Assembly: GCA_024663395.1 (NCBI GenBank)
Contig: JANFAH010000003.1
Coordinates: forward strand, 434,001 to 498,000
Source: Pisolithus tinctorius
Taxonomy: Eukaryota; Basidiomycota; Agaricomycetes; Boletales; Pisolithaceae
DNA length: 64,000 nt
Reading direction: 5' to 3'
The position numbers were made by a program, and so were the translations under genes. Numbering within the stretch: the first letter of the stretch is position 1; each line of letters begins with the position of its first letter. The notes beneath the pieces were generated by a model that saw nothing but the letters and a program-made list of their open reading frames with translations, was not told the DNA's origin and made no database searches. Below are positions 45,938 to 58,564 of the stretch, piece after piece.

Positions 45938-46609
45938 GATGGACCCCACTGCCTTAAAACCGTGGGGTACCATTGAAGTTGTTAGCTCAGATCACAGTAC
46001 CCACGCCATACACTCTGATATCTATCACAAGACACAGTTTGGTGCCGGCTATCGCCGCCGCCGGGGCGATGATAAAAATCCAATATGGTTTGGCCATCCA
46101 GGTAAGTTGAAAGTTCCAAGTATGTATGAGCAAAGATGGAAACTTCAATGCAAGCCTCCAACTTCCCAAGCTGCTTACATAAGGGGAAGTCTTCCCAGTC
46201 CTGCTACTCCAACTTGCGGCCATAGTCAACCTTCTCATGTGGCACTACCACAGCGGAGGACACTTTACATTGATGGGAAAATGAATTCTCACTAGGGTCC
46301 AGTTTGTGATCCAACGCGGGATGTTCCTACAATAGGCAGCCAATCTGCACTCGCCCCGACGTCCTAATAAATCTACCCCACACTGCTTCATACAACTGAG
46401 ACCCCTGTATTGATGTGGGGTCCAGAAAGTCAAGTCCAAAGAAGTACATAAATTTGTCCACAAAAAAGTGTACATCGGTAGAAATAATATTACATTGGAA
46501 GGCGGGATGACAAGAACGCATATACAAATAATCTACATCCGCAGGACAGATAGCGGGCTCGAGTCTAGTTTTACATCTTTCTTGTCCAAAGACCACGTAA
46601 AGAATGACA

Positions 46610-47927
46610 CTACACCATTGGAGCAGGAGGACGCAGCTGTGCGCCCCTCGTATTATATGAAGCGGTATCCGCTCCGAAGGTGGAACTCGTCAGCGGGAGA
46701 GACGAGCGCAACGACGGAACTGTTTGCGAGCCAGTACCAGTATAGTACGTCATGGAAGACACAGTCATCGGTTGCAAACCGGTCGCCGTAGACTGGTCGG
46801 ATAGTTGGCAATTGTGCATCTGCCAGTTCGGGTTCTGCCCTCCATTTACTTCTGCCACCGGAGGAGTTCGGACGCGGCGATACTGCTGGCGTTTACACAG
46901 GATGTAGGTTCCAAAACCTAGGAGAAGAACAAATGCAGCACCGCCCACAGTGCCTCCAACGATGGCACCTAGGTTGCTGGATTGAGATCCAGTGGATGCA
47001 GTAGACACATTTGGGTTTAGGTCCGTCTTGTCTGATTGCGTTCACCTAAATGAGAGAAGACGAAGGTGATATGGATTTCTCACTTTCTTGGTAGTACTGA
47101 TAAGCTTCTTGTTCATTCCAGATTTGCCCTTCCCAAGTCGTTGCTTTTGAGAGTGTAGGTAAGCAGGTCTGTATTGTGATGTATCCACGCACGATTGATG
47201 GCGGCCCAGTAAGGGATGGTTTGGTTTCCCGCTATAGAATAGCCGGAGGGGAAGTACCTAGTGAATCACGTATCAGACGCAAGATAGCATAAAGACTGAA
47301 AAACCAAAACTGACACATTCGTCTCACTGGACGTGCAATTCTCGACGAATGCTGGCCATCTGAATTAGCGGGGTTAGGCTTGGAAGAACGTATTAAGGGT
47401 AATGCAAAGTTACTCACGTTTGCAAGTTATAACCGTCCGAACTGTTGGTGCTCTGGCAAAGCGTGCACGCCATCATCAGGTTATAGCAGGACCAAGAACT
47501 TAAAAGCTCGATAAGTCGGTGGTTATGATGTTAGGCGACCAAGTCAACTCATACCAAGAGCAGGGCGTGACAGTTTGTCCAGCGGGGCCGTCGTATTGAG
47601 ATCCCGGTAGTAAGGCAGGCAGCGTCCAATCTACAAAAAACTTATCAACGCAATACCTGAGCGGTAGCAAGGGGGGAACCTACTGGTTCCGGCACAGGCC
47701 GATATAACGTAGGCAACGAGCAGACAAGGACTGGTGGTTTCCTGGTTCTGCATCCATTCATAGTCGCTCGAGCAATGAGCTAGGGAGCTGATGTCGGCGC
47801 GCGGATACGGGTGGAGTAGAATCGTTGACGCTGTGGAATGCGGGTACGGCGCCACGATAAGAAACAACAACTGGAGGATAATGGTCACCCGTCTGCCCAA
47901 GGCGGACGTTGGCCATGGCAGCCTCAT
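46610..47927 (-). CDS. Cys-rich single-pass membrane protein, copy C
   Basis: The start is ATG 47927 (MRLPWPTSALGRR), with signal peptide IILQLLFLIVAPYPHSTAST. Its first ectodomain exon has HCSSDYEWMQNQETTSPCLL, close to copy A but with HCSSDYEWMQ for QCESGYEWMD. The membrane exon reads NLGAIVGGTVGGAAFVLLLG, then KRQQYRRV and a tail with VAEVNGGQNPNWQM. The signal region is in frame. The exon around 47420-47440 differs from A and B (extra bases near GCAAGTTATAACCG), so the ectodomain between the YNLMMAC and WPAFV blocks may be altered. Confidence 0.7.
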
Positions 47928-48271
47928 GGTAGACCTCACTGCCCTCAAAACGTGAGGTGACGTTGAAGTTGCTAGCCCAGATCACGGTACCCACGCCGTG
48001 CATTTTGATATCTATCACAAGACACAGTCTAGTGGCTATCACCGCTGCGGGGGCGATGATGAAAATCCACTAGGGATTACTTGGTTGGCCATCCAGGTAA
48101 GTTCCAAGGATGTGTGAAGATGGAAACTTCAAACAGCTAGCTGCTTATATAACGGGAGGTCTCCCTGCAGTCTTGCCACTACTTCAACTTGTGGCCCTAG
48201 TTAATCCTATCATATGTGGGACCACTACAACGGAGGACGCTTTACATAGATGGGAAATTGAATTGTCACCC

Positions 48272-49429
48272 CATCCATCTCATCGAAACCTTCCGATGGC
48301 GGTTTAATGCATTTGAAACTTCCATACACGTCCACGGTGGCTGCACACTATCTCAACGTGGCAAGCGTCAAGATAGCCGAAGCGATAGCTCTTTCCAAAG
48401 CGGGGTGCCATTTGATTCTGGCCATCCATATCCGTGTTCCGCTACGTTCCTGAGCGAAGACGTATTTTGGGACGATGACGCGGAAAACTGGGATTTTTTG
48501 TTCTTGAGTTATTAAGGCCATAACATCCGCTGATATTCCAATTCTCCGGCCCAGGCTTCGCGACATACACGCAGTGACTTCGGGCCACGTTCACGGGGTT
48601 CTTCTACCCGGACTGTTCCAGAGAGCGCCGCCATCGACTGTCAAAGGAGGTATAGTCAGTGCCCCAGGCCAACGTCCCGTGTGACATATTTGCGCCTCCA
48701 CACCTTACTTTTGCCGCGCGGGCTTTCCTTCCTCCCATCCTTGGTCTGTTCCATTCCGGTCAAAGCAAGCTTCAGGGTCGAGACGTCGAGGCTCTTGTCT
48801 TGGACGCTATGGCTTACAGCTGCCCTTCGGTTTCTGTACAATGTGCCTCGTACTTCACAAGCCAGTCCGGACTAGATCCATGTTGTGCCGCCCAGATGGT
48901 CGACCAATCCTGTGGGCTGAGCTGTTGGTCGTGGTTCAGACGTCCCTTGTAGACAGTTTCTGACATCTCATCCTGACAGACACGATATCGGCGAAGTCAA
49001 ACTCAACCTTCAAAGAGAGTTTGTACATTCCTAATGCAACGACGGCTAGTTACACCACCTGGTCAATGCGCATAAGCCAATTGTATTCTATCCTGGATAC
49101 TGACGATCGATATACACAGTTCATGGGCAAGCTACAACCTCCTCAGTGCTTGCGCTATTTGCACGCAGCAGTCTACCTGGGCAAGGTGCGCCACTCGTCC
49201 ACTCTGAAACCGCCGCTTTCGCTGACTCTGGCACAGCTGGGCCACATACAGCGCAAGTTGCGGAAACTACGTGTCTTCGACTACGTACGGCGTCCTTAGT
49301 ACCTAATCGTGGAATTCTCACGGGGAGCTAACAAGAAGCCTGTAGGTACTATCCTTGGGATCAAGGCTGCAGACTTCCGGAAAACGAAAAAATCCCATTC
49401 TTCGCGGCTACTAATCGTACGCACCGGAG
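48272..49429. other. Unresolved 5' region of the next membrane-protein gene
   Basis: Small plus-strand frames here may be 5' exons. One at about 48790-48900 has VQCASYFTSQSGLDPCC, a Cys-containing block like the first ectodomain exon of this protein class. Another near 48980-49070 has STFKESLYIPNATTASYTTW. I could not find a splice chain joining them to the clear exons downstream. Confidence 0.35.
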
Positions 49430-50431
49430 TTGGCGCTGCAATTATGTCAATTATCAAACTAATGCACCTCCCACAGCAATATATTGGACAAATGGTACAT
49501 TCAACGAGAATGAAGCAGCTGTGAATGGATCATCAGGTATGTATGACTGGTACGTAAACGTATGACGGAATCTCACCTTGCGCTAGGGACGCCCGACGTC
49601 ACCGGACAACCACTTGCAAGCTCTTCACCCAGTGCGACGTCCACTTCATCTAGTTCTTCATCTGGCGCGATCATTGGTGGGATCGTCGGGGCCCTTGCCG
49701 TGATCGGTTTGGCAGGTTTCATACTCTGGTACATCGTTCGCCGGCGTCGACGCCAAGCTCGACTTCAACCAGCCTTCCAGCAATCTTCATCTTCCCCGCC
49801 GCTGCCGCACCCTTCAATGGCCCAGACGGTAACTTCCCCTTTCAAAGTGACTTCAGCCCTGTCTTCGCAGGAGTTTCCTAATGCCAGCCAACACTTTGCT
49901 TCCCCCACGTCACCCATGATCACCTCACCACTCACCGCCCCCATCACAGACGCCGCCGATATGATCTCTCCGTTCTTCTCACCCACACGTTCAGTACCCA
50001 CCACGACCAAATCTGCAGAGGCACTCGTAGGAAGGAACGAATCTCCGCCACCACGGCGAGGGCGTATGAACCCCCCACCTTACTCACCTACTGCTCCGGC
50101 CGGATCATCATCATCATCATCCCCCTCACCACCACCTCCCAGGCATCCCTATCACTCGGAAAAGCGCATCAAACGTGTTGCAAACTGCTCCGTTGGCACG
50201 GCGACCACAACCGCTGAGGCTGATTCGGCACCGCTTCAGGGGCCGCCATCAGCCAAGCCAATCTGTCATGCGGAAGCGAGGCCACAAGCCACGAGGATGC
50301 GCTCCGGAGAGAGTGAAGACAGCACTAGGAGTGCTGGCACAGTATTCACGAGTGTGGGAGTTGGTTCTGCTCACCAGCGCAACGCAAGGACGGATTCGAG
50401 AACTTCACGAAAGCGCCCACCCGTTGTCTGA
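49430..50431 (+). CDS. Single-pass membrane protein, related class, 5' end unresolved
   Basis: A clear exon ends at 49536 (TNAPPTAIYWTNGTFNENEA). A GT-AG intron at 49537-49586 keeps phase into GTPDVTGQPLASSSPSATS. A Ser-rich stalk, the membrane helix (GAIIGGIVGALAVIGLAGFI, LWYIV) and RRRRRQ stop-transfer residues follow. Then comes a long Pro/Ser-rich cytosolic tail ending at TGA 50429-50431. The layout matches copies A-C (Cys-rich outside, GAIxGG helix, basic stop) but the sequence is distant and the gene faces the other way. Function unknown. Confidence 0.65.
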
Positions 50432-50743
50432 TTGGTTAGGTTCCTTTCGTCTGGGCTATGTATGAGGAAGATGGGCCGTTTCACTGTTACTGTAGCCAAA
50501 ACGACGACCGTTTATGTTCTAGTTTGTTTGATCATCACTAGGTAGAGATGGACGGATTGTAGTAATATACTAAACTTTATTCATGTGTATCACGAGGTGT
50601 TCGAGTGTCATCCGGGCTCGGGCTGTGGCAAGGGGTCACAAGATTAGTGGGTACGTAAATGCCGACTGGATCGGAATCAGAGATAAGATGAGATTATGTA
50701 CATGCAATATGCATGTCCGGTTTGAGGGCCGTGAAGAAAAATC

Positions 50744-51030
50744 AAAGGAAATGTTCCGATGAAAGCTTTGTGTATGGTTTAATGTTCCAAGGTTTATGAA
50801 TGGCAAGAAAGGGAACTCACTGACCTCCCTTCTTCTCTCTAATCTCGGCGACCTTCATTTTCCCCTCATCAGGACGATTGTTTGCGTAGATGATTGTGTG
50901 TGATAGCACGGCAAACAAGTTTTGGTGCATAGTTTAATGCTTTGGATTATGAAAATGGCAAAGATAACTCGCTAACCTCATTTCCTTTCTCTGATTCCGA
51001 CTGATTTAACCTTCCGTTCCTCAGGACGTT
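50744..51030 (-). repeat. 152-bp direct duplication of the Gpn2 3' end
   Basis: The last Gpn2 coding bases plus 3' flank (about 50903-51029) are matched by a diverged copy at about 50750-50877. Minus-strand reading of the second copy gives RPDEGKMKVAEIREKKGGQ and a stop, against [16 protein letters not shown] and a stop in the gene. It may be an old duplication or an alternative last exon. I see no clean acceptor before the second copy. Confidence 0.6.
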
Positions 51031-52232
51031 TCATCCTCCCTGCGGCAGTCTGCGCCTGAACGGTCTCGCCCTCTCTCCTCCACTCTTTTTTCTCATACGC
51101 ATCGTATTCCTCTCTAGCATCTATCCAGCGCTCCTGAACATCTTGCACGTCTCCAGGAAGTGGTCCCGCCGCAGTCGAGAAGAGGGAGAATGCATTGGGC
51201 CGAGAGGACGCAGGATCTGCAGAACTATCGATAGTGCCCTCTGGTGCGGGAGCTTCCTTTGGAGGAACGAATATATATCCAGTTGCACGATCAATGGCTC
51301 GCGCAAGGTGGAGCATGGAAGCTTTGTCCTTTTTGACCCAACGTATGTCAACCTTACGCAGCGAACGGCGACAGAAAAAGCAGGAAGCTGCTGCATACCT
51401 CAACAGCCAGCGTCTCGAATCCTACGAGACCGAAATCTTCGATGACGGATATCAATGCCATGTTAAGTGCTGTGAACCGTGGTGAGACCGTATTGAGAAC
51501 ATTCTCGAGATGTGACAGATCCTGGACTTCGGTGTAGAAGTCAAGGTTAAAGTCTATACGATTTCAAGAGGGCTGGTCAAACTTGTGTGGGGGGTGGTAT
51601 CACAACCTATCACAGTACCTAGATCGCCATAGTGCGATAGGAGGTCGATCTTTGACAAAACGTTGATGTGAGGCAGTTCCAGCTGAAGCATCGTTCGAAG
51701 GGACAGCAAAAGAACGGATACATACTTGGCGGCGTCGGTGACGTAGTGTGCGTCACACAAGTGCACGGCAGCTAGCTGATTACGATGGCGGGTGAGCTCC
51801 GGCCCGTGGATATACGGTTCGATTAGTAGAAGAACGCACTCGGAATCCAATCTTCAATAGTCGTTGTATGATGCGTTTCAGCGATTCGTGATTCGTCCCG
51901 ACCTCCACCTGACCAGGAATATCGAACAGCACATAGGCATCTTTGCCGAGTTCGTTAAGACGAGACTCGAGCCAATCAAAGTTCGCCTCTAGATATTCCA
52001 TGCAATAGAGCATCCCGCCGTTTGGACCAAGACCATGTGCATCCATCGCGTCCTGGAGGGTGATGAGAGAGGATATGTCGATCGCACATGGATATGGAAT
52101 GTTCTCGTTGGCGGGGTCGAGGTTGACGATGGAAATGGGGCGTTGGAGTGCTGAGAAGAGCTGGTGTTTTCCATAGCAATACGTGGATTTTCCGCTCCCA
52201 GGTGCACCACAGACCACCTCACCAAATGGCAT
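50978..52232 (-). CDS. GPN2: GPN-loop GTPase 2 (Gpn2)
   Basis: A GTPase of the GPN family, linked to assembly and nuclear import of RNA polymerases. Exons 52232-51840, 51775-51619, 51553-51399 and 51328-50978 give 351 residues with all phases consistent. The G1 loop is [26 protein letters not shown] is the switch region. [16 protein letters not shown] contains the defining Gly-Pro-Asn motif. DIPGQVEV is G3-like and NVLSKIDLL the base-recognition loop. The C-terminal [19 protein letters not shown] and [16 protein letters not shown] blocks are typical. I chose the acceptor at 51328 so that LAVE joins DKASMLHL as in relatives. A decayed copy of the first exon lies at about 53400-53640. Confidence 0.93.
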
Positions 52233-52477
52233 CCTTGCAGTAGTTGAAGGCAGCAGAACTCGATGATGTAATGCGTTGTTTCCAACACACGGTTACCTGT
52301 CTTGGATGTTGGCCCCTGTCGTGTGGTATGTTACTTCTTTCTTTTCCCCCTTTTTGTTGCATTTCTTGTATCGCCTCTCGCGTATTCGCTTGATATCACA
52401 CGCAGATCTATGCTCTGAGGTCGGATCTTGAGCGTTTCTCACCTACGAGTGAGTATTTCAGTCACATCCGCAAGTAA

Positions 52478-52819
52478 CTAGTGACTAAGGGTTCGGAGAA
52501 CAGATAGACAGAATAAGTGCCACAGAGTCCCCTCAGTTTCACCGACCCTCGTGGGTGCCTCTGCCGCAGGTTCGCAGGTTGCGCAAGGCTCAACAGGACC
52601 TGCACCCGCCAAGGGCTGTAGGGGGGCCTTGGAAGCAGTTACCTCTATTAGAAGGTCGTAAGGTGGCTTTCCGTCCACCAATAGGGGTGACCCGCCGATG
52701 GCAGTAATACAGACAGCGATGCAAGCAGACGGATACCGGCTATTATCACCCACTGTATTGATCAGGACAAGAATCGGTACACCAAACCTCTTGGCACGTA
52801 AACACCTGGTTTTGTTCAA
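52478..52819 (-). other. Unrecognised 113-codon open frame
   Basis: A minus-strand frame (MNKTRCLRAKRFGVPILVLI...) that is partly hydrophobic and partly Pro/Ala-rich. No family is recognised. It lies upstream of Gpn2 on the same strand. It may be chance. Confidence 0.15.
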
Positions 52820-53299
52820 TATTTCGCAGGTATGAAGTCCAGGAAGACAGACAGCCTGGCTAGCCAGTAAGAAGTATTTCTACTCCTGCGTACTGTTGCG
52901 CACACTACATAAATGAAGGCGTTATATTGCCACGCTCTGAGCGTTCCTTCCACTTCCGAACCTTAGTAGCGTGCCGCCAAACAAACGCCTATCAAGAATC
53001 CCCACCAGGGTCAACAGTGATAGTGGCTTCCAGTGACTCTCACCCCCCTTGTCAGGTGAGTTTTCTTTGTGGAGAGACACTTCCGAATTTCACGGGATTT
53101 TTTGTGTGCTAGAGTGTTTCGTCCAAATATTAGTATGACGGTGTATAGGCTCAAGTTCGAGGATGACGATGATCAAGAACATTCTGTATCAGCACGGTCT
53201 CGTTTTAGGGTATCTAATATCTGGTCCTCAACTGCTATGTAAGACCCCAGCTTCAGCTTCAGGAATCCACCACTGCGAAGGCGACCCACGAAATGAACG

Positions 53300-53810
53300 T
53301 TGTCCGTAGACTGGCCAATGGAACATAGTATATCATACAGATGTATTATGCGCCACTGGCAAGGGTATTGTGACGCCTACTCATCGCATTGCTCAATTGA
53401 AATCCATCGCGTCCTGGAGGGTAGGATACATCAATCACACATGTTCATGGAGTGTTCTTGATGGCGGGGGGTCGAGGTTGACGATGGAGATCGGGCGTTG
53501 GAGTGCTGTAAAGAGCCAATGCCCTCCATAGCAATACGGCGCCCGGATGCACTGACATAGACTACTTCACTAACCAATGGCGTATTCTATCAATGGAAGC
53601 ACTTAGATGTGGTGATGCCAACGCGTTGTCTCCAGCCAATCAGAACGCGTCAGTGGAATACTCCGACTATCGACTCAGCTTCAGCGAATGCATCACAACT
53701 GCCAGTGCGATCCATGTTGTCCACAGACAGGACAGTGGAACATAGTAATATATCATTCAGATGGACTCTTAATATGCTCCATTGGCACCACTGTGACGCC
53801 TAGTACTCAC
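53300..53810 (-). pseudogene. Decayed partial copy of Gpn2 exon 1, flanked by a direct repeat
   Basis: 53405-53640 matches Gpn2 exon 1 and its upstream flank in order: ATCGCGTCCTGGAGGGT, GGGTCGAGGTTGACGATGGA, GGCGTTGGAGTGCTG, CCATAGCAATACG, then the start-codon region and GCGTTGT.TCCA. Indels and lost codons mean it cannot encode the GTPase. On both sides stand copies of another sequence (about 53300-53385 and 53715-53805: GTTGTCC.AGAC, GGAACATAGTA, ATATCAT.CAGATG, TGTGACGCCTA), which suggests a local duplication event. Confidence 0.7.
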
Positions 53811-55217
53811 GCTCATAGATCACACTGCCCAAACTAAACAGAAACAGAAATGCAACACCAACGGCCGCAGGCCCAGTAGATAAGGTCTCTTTAGTCTTAC
53901 CAACTACTACTTTCCATCGATCGTTTTCACTCGCCACATTGCGGCTGCGTGATCGCCTCGACACATAGCATTCCAACATTCCATTGAACCACGGGCGTAG
54001 ATTCAACATTGAAGCTCAGGCCTGTAGCCCTACCTCAATTTTCAGCGCCACCTCTCTTGCCATCTCACATGGGTCATTTACACACTGACCTACCAACCCC
54101 TCGCCCAATAATTACCGGATATTTCGGAAAGCCAACATTTCGCGGCCCCCAGAACCTGAGCAATATACGAGACACTTACTTTTTTGTGGAAGGAGTGAGA
54201 TAGGGATAACGTACCACTGGACCATGGACTCCGACGCTGCACTTGTTCAATTGCGCATATCCATCGGTCCTAGGCCATCGAGATCCCCAAAATTCCGCGT
54301 TAAACCGAGACCCGCCAGCTTTCACCGCGGAGCCGCCTTCTTCTCCACGGTGTGGTTGAAGAACCATACCCCATGGACGGACTGACGACGCACATATATA
54401 CATGATCGACGACATGCACAATAAAGGCGATTCCGACTCGATGGAAGCGCTCGGCGTCTAGTACGTACTACCCAGCGCCACCACCAGCTGTCTAACGTCC
54501 GACCCCCGTGTATACGCATACGCATATGCTCAACATACTACATACTACGCAATACACGGCATCGTGTACACGCTCATCTCCCACGCACGTACTTCGCAGA
54601 CGCGTGTCTTGCAGTGTATAGGCGTGGGGCGGTGCAACGGAGTTTGCGCCGCGGAGATATATCTGCCGCTATAGTGTACCAACCTTTGAAAGCAAACTGG
54701 CAAAGAGGAGCTCATTAAATTATTAGTAAGTGAATTAAGCAAGCGACGCGTCCGTCCAACCGATACATACACGCAGGTGAGGCCATGATATCTACACGTT
54801 CCGTTCGTGCACCGGCCGAACCAGTTTATGACAAATAAGGGCTAAGAGAATTCGAAGGTTCGCTATCTTCAGTATTGTGGTATTGTAAGGCCTTCGGAAG
54901 CAAACTTTGAATAAATAGTCTTCCGCTTCTCTCCTCGTTATAGTTTGAGGACTGATGGACGAAGGAATAGTACTTATCCACCAAATTCGAGCTGCTGCAT
55001 TAGCCAATTACTGCCCACGCAGACAAACTGGCTTATTAGAGAGAGAGAGGAACGGGACTTCCTTCTGTCTTGGAAACGTCGATAGAATTAATTCTTCTAC
55101 AATATGGAAATAAGTAGAGGAAGAGTCGACCTGGGCATGGGGGATAACACAACAAGCAGGAACCGGATCAGGAGAGAGAGGGAGACCTTCGAATAACACG
55201 ACTAGGGCGGAAAGGCT
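53811..55217. other. Gene-poor stretch
   Basis: Only short frames with no motif. I see no repeat, RNA gene or transposon end that I can support. Confidence 0.5.
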
Positions 55218-58200
55218 TCATTGTTCAAGCTGTCCCGATACAGCATCCAAAGCCGTCTTCATCATCTCCGTCACTGTGGGCGGCACAGTCCCACGCAGTC
55301 TCTTCGCCGTCGTTCGGTGGGGACCACCACGGTTACTACCCTCTGCCCCATTATTGTCACTATGGTCCACATCCATTATAGCATTGTCCGCGGCATCCGC
55401 ATCCGCGTTCGACTCCGATTTATCCATTTCTTTTCGTTTCCGGGCTAAGAAATGTAGGTAGGTCAGGCTGTGTTTGACCGCCGGTGGGCGTGCCACGTTC
55501 AAAGGCGGGGCGCCAAACCAAAGTAGCTCATTTGTCTCGGGTGACCGATCGAAGTATTTCGCTGTTGAATCGGGTAGTCTTATCATGCCATTTAGAACTT
55601 GAATACGACTCACTGGTTTCTGGAGGGAGCTTATCCACCACAGGCGGCACGCTCAAGTTGCCAGCGGCCGTCAACATAGTGCGATCTTTGGCATCTGTGC
55701 CCGTAGCGGCTCCATGAGCTTTCTGTGCTTGTCCGGCCTGCTGCGAGTAATACGATGGAAGAGCACTAGACGTGCCTGCAAGAGTGGCAGCGGGCCTTAT
55801 CAAAGTTGCGCTTGAACTGGTACCCGCAACCGCAGTGCCCTCTGCCGTAGCGGCATTGTTCCGTTTCGCCCGCTTCCTCCCGGTTCCCCCACCCTCAATC
55901 TTCTCCCCCTCTGCCCTCTCAACTGGCTCACCGATACCTCCAGGACCCTTCACAGTATTCTTACCACCCACAAACGGACTGCCTACTTTCGGAGGGTACA
56001 CTAACCGCTCGAAGGCATAAATAGGCATAAATTCTTCCTTCTTGCGCACTTCTTCGGGGATACATGAGCTCCAGTTTTTGATCTTGACGAAGAGGCGCTC
56101 CCGATCGTTATATCGCGAGTGGCAGACATACAACGGCCAGCCAGGATACCAGAACGGAGGCCGGGGTCGGCCGCGGATGTGTCGGGCCGTGAATTGGCAT
56201 GCGATCTTCTCGATTACGTCTTCGACGGGGTGGTCTGCGAAGTGACCTATTGGGAATATCGGAATATGGTAGATACCATATAAGAGAGGAACCCAGGGCC
56301 AAGAAGAAAAGAAGAAAGTCAGTCAATAAATCAATACATGCGTACTCGAGCAGGGCTTGACGTACTTGTCTTGAAGACTTCCTTCTCCATGAACATGGTG
56401 TTCGCCGGGTGAAACGTCTGAGGGAGGGGTTCTTCGTAAGCCAGATGCGCGCGGGTACGAGCGCTTGAAAAGTAGTCAAGTTGGGAAATTTACCTGTTCG
56501 GGTCGATAATACCAGCAAACAGTCACACCAGGCTGTCCTTTTTTTGCGCTTTTGGCCGTACCAACCAGGGATAAGAACGACGACGAATAAAGTAAAAATG
56601 TACAGATACGAACGGGTCGTCAGAGAGCCAAGGCTTGAAAACCTGACCAACGATGGGCCGGCTCGGGTCGTCCGGATTGCTGAGGTGGAGCCAGTCCGCG
56701 AGACGGACGCTCCATCCCTTGTAATGGACCTCCTCCACGAACGTCCTATCTTTGTTTGACACCCGGAAGGTGGTCACACCAGGGACACCTTCGGAATCTG
56801 TGGAGTGGAGAGGACGAGCGGTCCCCGGGCCAGCACGGATGGAAGCAAAATTGGTCGTGGAGGTGTAGGGTGGACCAGAAGGTGGAGAAGACGACGTGAG
56901 TGCATGGTACAACCGCTTTAATCGATCATTTCCGACGAACGAGAATCAGTCATGACAAGCGAGTCATTAGACGGATATATATCTACCTGTAAGAGTAAAA
57001 CATGCCCGTACGGTTCTGTACATGGCTCGTGCCAACGTCGTGCCTTTTCGAACAGACGGGCCATGTCCAAATCAAATGCCTTCGCAGATTCATAACTTCC
57101 AGATCGGACACGTCCCTAAGGCAAGGTCTGGGTGAGAATGTGGCACGGTGGGAAGACGAAGATGGACTGACCTCTATGATCTTAAGGGACAGATGTGACT
57201 TTGTGGAATAATATGAGCCAGTTAGGGATGGGATCATATGGCTACGTTACCTGATAGGACAAAAGTGGAGATGTTGGTTCCTCGGGAACGGCCTCAAGAG
57301 CAACAGCCAAACGATTTCCGCTGCAGTGAAGTATTCATCTTACGGCTCACGTAATGGAAGAGGGGGAGGATCGGGTACGCACACGACGTCTTTATGGCTC
57401 TTGATCGCCACCACAAGGTCCAACAAGCGGTCCTGTACAACGCAACAATATTATTCGTCCAATATACATGGGATTGAGAACACCAATTAAAGGCGGCGAG
57501 GGTGGTGGTGTCGACAATCACAATGGCGATTATGATACGCGCGGCGCCCACACTGCCAGAACGAACGTAGGGGGACCTGCTTACCTTGTTGATCTCGGAC
57601 ATCCAACCCGAATCACCGAATCCGTCCCAACGGGGTAGACTCTGTTCGAGCTGACGAATGATTGTTTCGCTATCACCGTCGCCGTCTCCAGCTGCGGAGC
57701 CCATGCCAGCCTCCTCGGACTGACCTTCTGGTTCTGGGGACATGCCGTTGACGTCGACATCCATTTCTGGGGAGGACGCCAATTGCGAGGGAGCCAATTT
57801 CGAATTGGAGGGATCTGGTTTGATGGCAGCAGCAGCAGCAGGCTGGCCTAGCTGTGGCTGAGCAGAAGCGAGTGCTTTGTGAACTTTTTGAGGCGATGCC
57901 GGTGGAGGGGAGAGGCGTGGAGAGGGAAGCACGGTCCGTTTTTGCCATTCGGTCACGAGAATGTTCTGGAGGACGCGTCGGCAAACCGAACTGATTCGTG
58001 TATTATAGATAATATAATATAATATATATTTTTCCCTTCCTTGCGCCGCGGATGAAAGGGGAGTCGAGACCATCATCACATGGGGGAGGAGAACGTGCGA
58101 GAAGGACAAGCGAAGTGGGAGAGGGGGGAACGGAGAGAACGAAGGTGATCGTATTCATGAGGAACATCAGTGACTCACCTTGAGAGTTTCTGCGTCCGTT

Positions 58201-58564
58201 GCAATTTGACTGCCTGGTTCGTTGTAGAACAACGCGTTCCAAAACACGAGTGACAAGTCAGTGTACGCGTTGAGAGGGTCCTTGTATCTGTTTTTCTCCA
58301 CGTTTGCGCGTACGCCGTTGATACAGCGTGGTTCTGGGATGACCTGTACACGATTGGATCGTATTTTGGTATCATACCTCGCGATGATCACATCTGGTGA
58401 ATAGGAGAATGAATGGATACCTCGTAATATTCTGGCCAATCACTTCTGTCGACTAAGTCCAAGAACATGTCAGCCATTTTGCGTTTTCCACGGGAGGGCG
58501 TTGCTGCGACGAGAATGTTGATGATGTCTTCAATGGCAGACTTCTGTGTGGACGTGATGGCCAT
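55218..58564 (-). CDS. Rsc1/Rsc2-type bromodomain-BAH chromatin remodeller subunit
   Basis: Subunits of this kind bind acetylated histones within RSC/SWI-SNF complexes. The start is ATG 58564 (MAITSTQKSAIEDIINILVA). Bromodomain 1: KRKMADMFLDLVDRSDWPEY, YYEVIPEPRCINGVRANV, VFWNALFYNEPGSQIATDAE. After a linker rich in Pro/Ser/acidic residues comes bromodomain 2 over four small exons: DRLLDLVVAIKSHKDVV, NRLAVALEAVPEEPTSPLLS, SHLSLKIIE, then DMARLFEKARRWHEPCTEPY. BAH domain: FVEEVHYKGWSVRLADWLHL, VTVCWYYRPEQTFHPAN, SHFADHPVEDVIEKIACQF. RGRPRPPFWYPGWPLYVCHS and RERLFVKIKNWSSCIPEEV follow. The tail has TKYFDRSPETNELLWFGAPP and a basic KRKEMDK stretch. Twelve or more exons, all GT-AG. Divergent from the zinc-finger gene, 862 bp apart. 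Confidence 0.88.

Larger units (their letters stand above)
41877..48271 (-). repeat. Three tandem 2.0-2.1 kb segmental duplications
   Basis: Unit A about 41877-43946, unit B about 44198-46297, unit C about 46298-48271. Each carries one membrane-protein gene on the minus strand plus shared 3' text (for example AATAATATTACATTGG..GG and AAATCTACCCCACAC) and 5' text (TTGGCCATCCA.GTAAGTT, CTAGCTGCTTA.ATAA). Between A and B there are about 250 bp not shared, including a stretch of about 120 bp inside otherwise matching sequence. Unit C lacks the left-most part present in A and B. Confidence 0.9.

Noticed and set aside
55221..56020. Plus-strand frames over the bromo-BAH gene tail
   Set aside because: Shadows of the minus-strand coding exons, which carry the conserved motifs.
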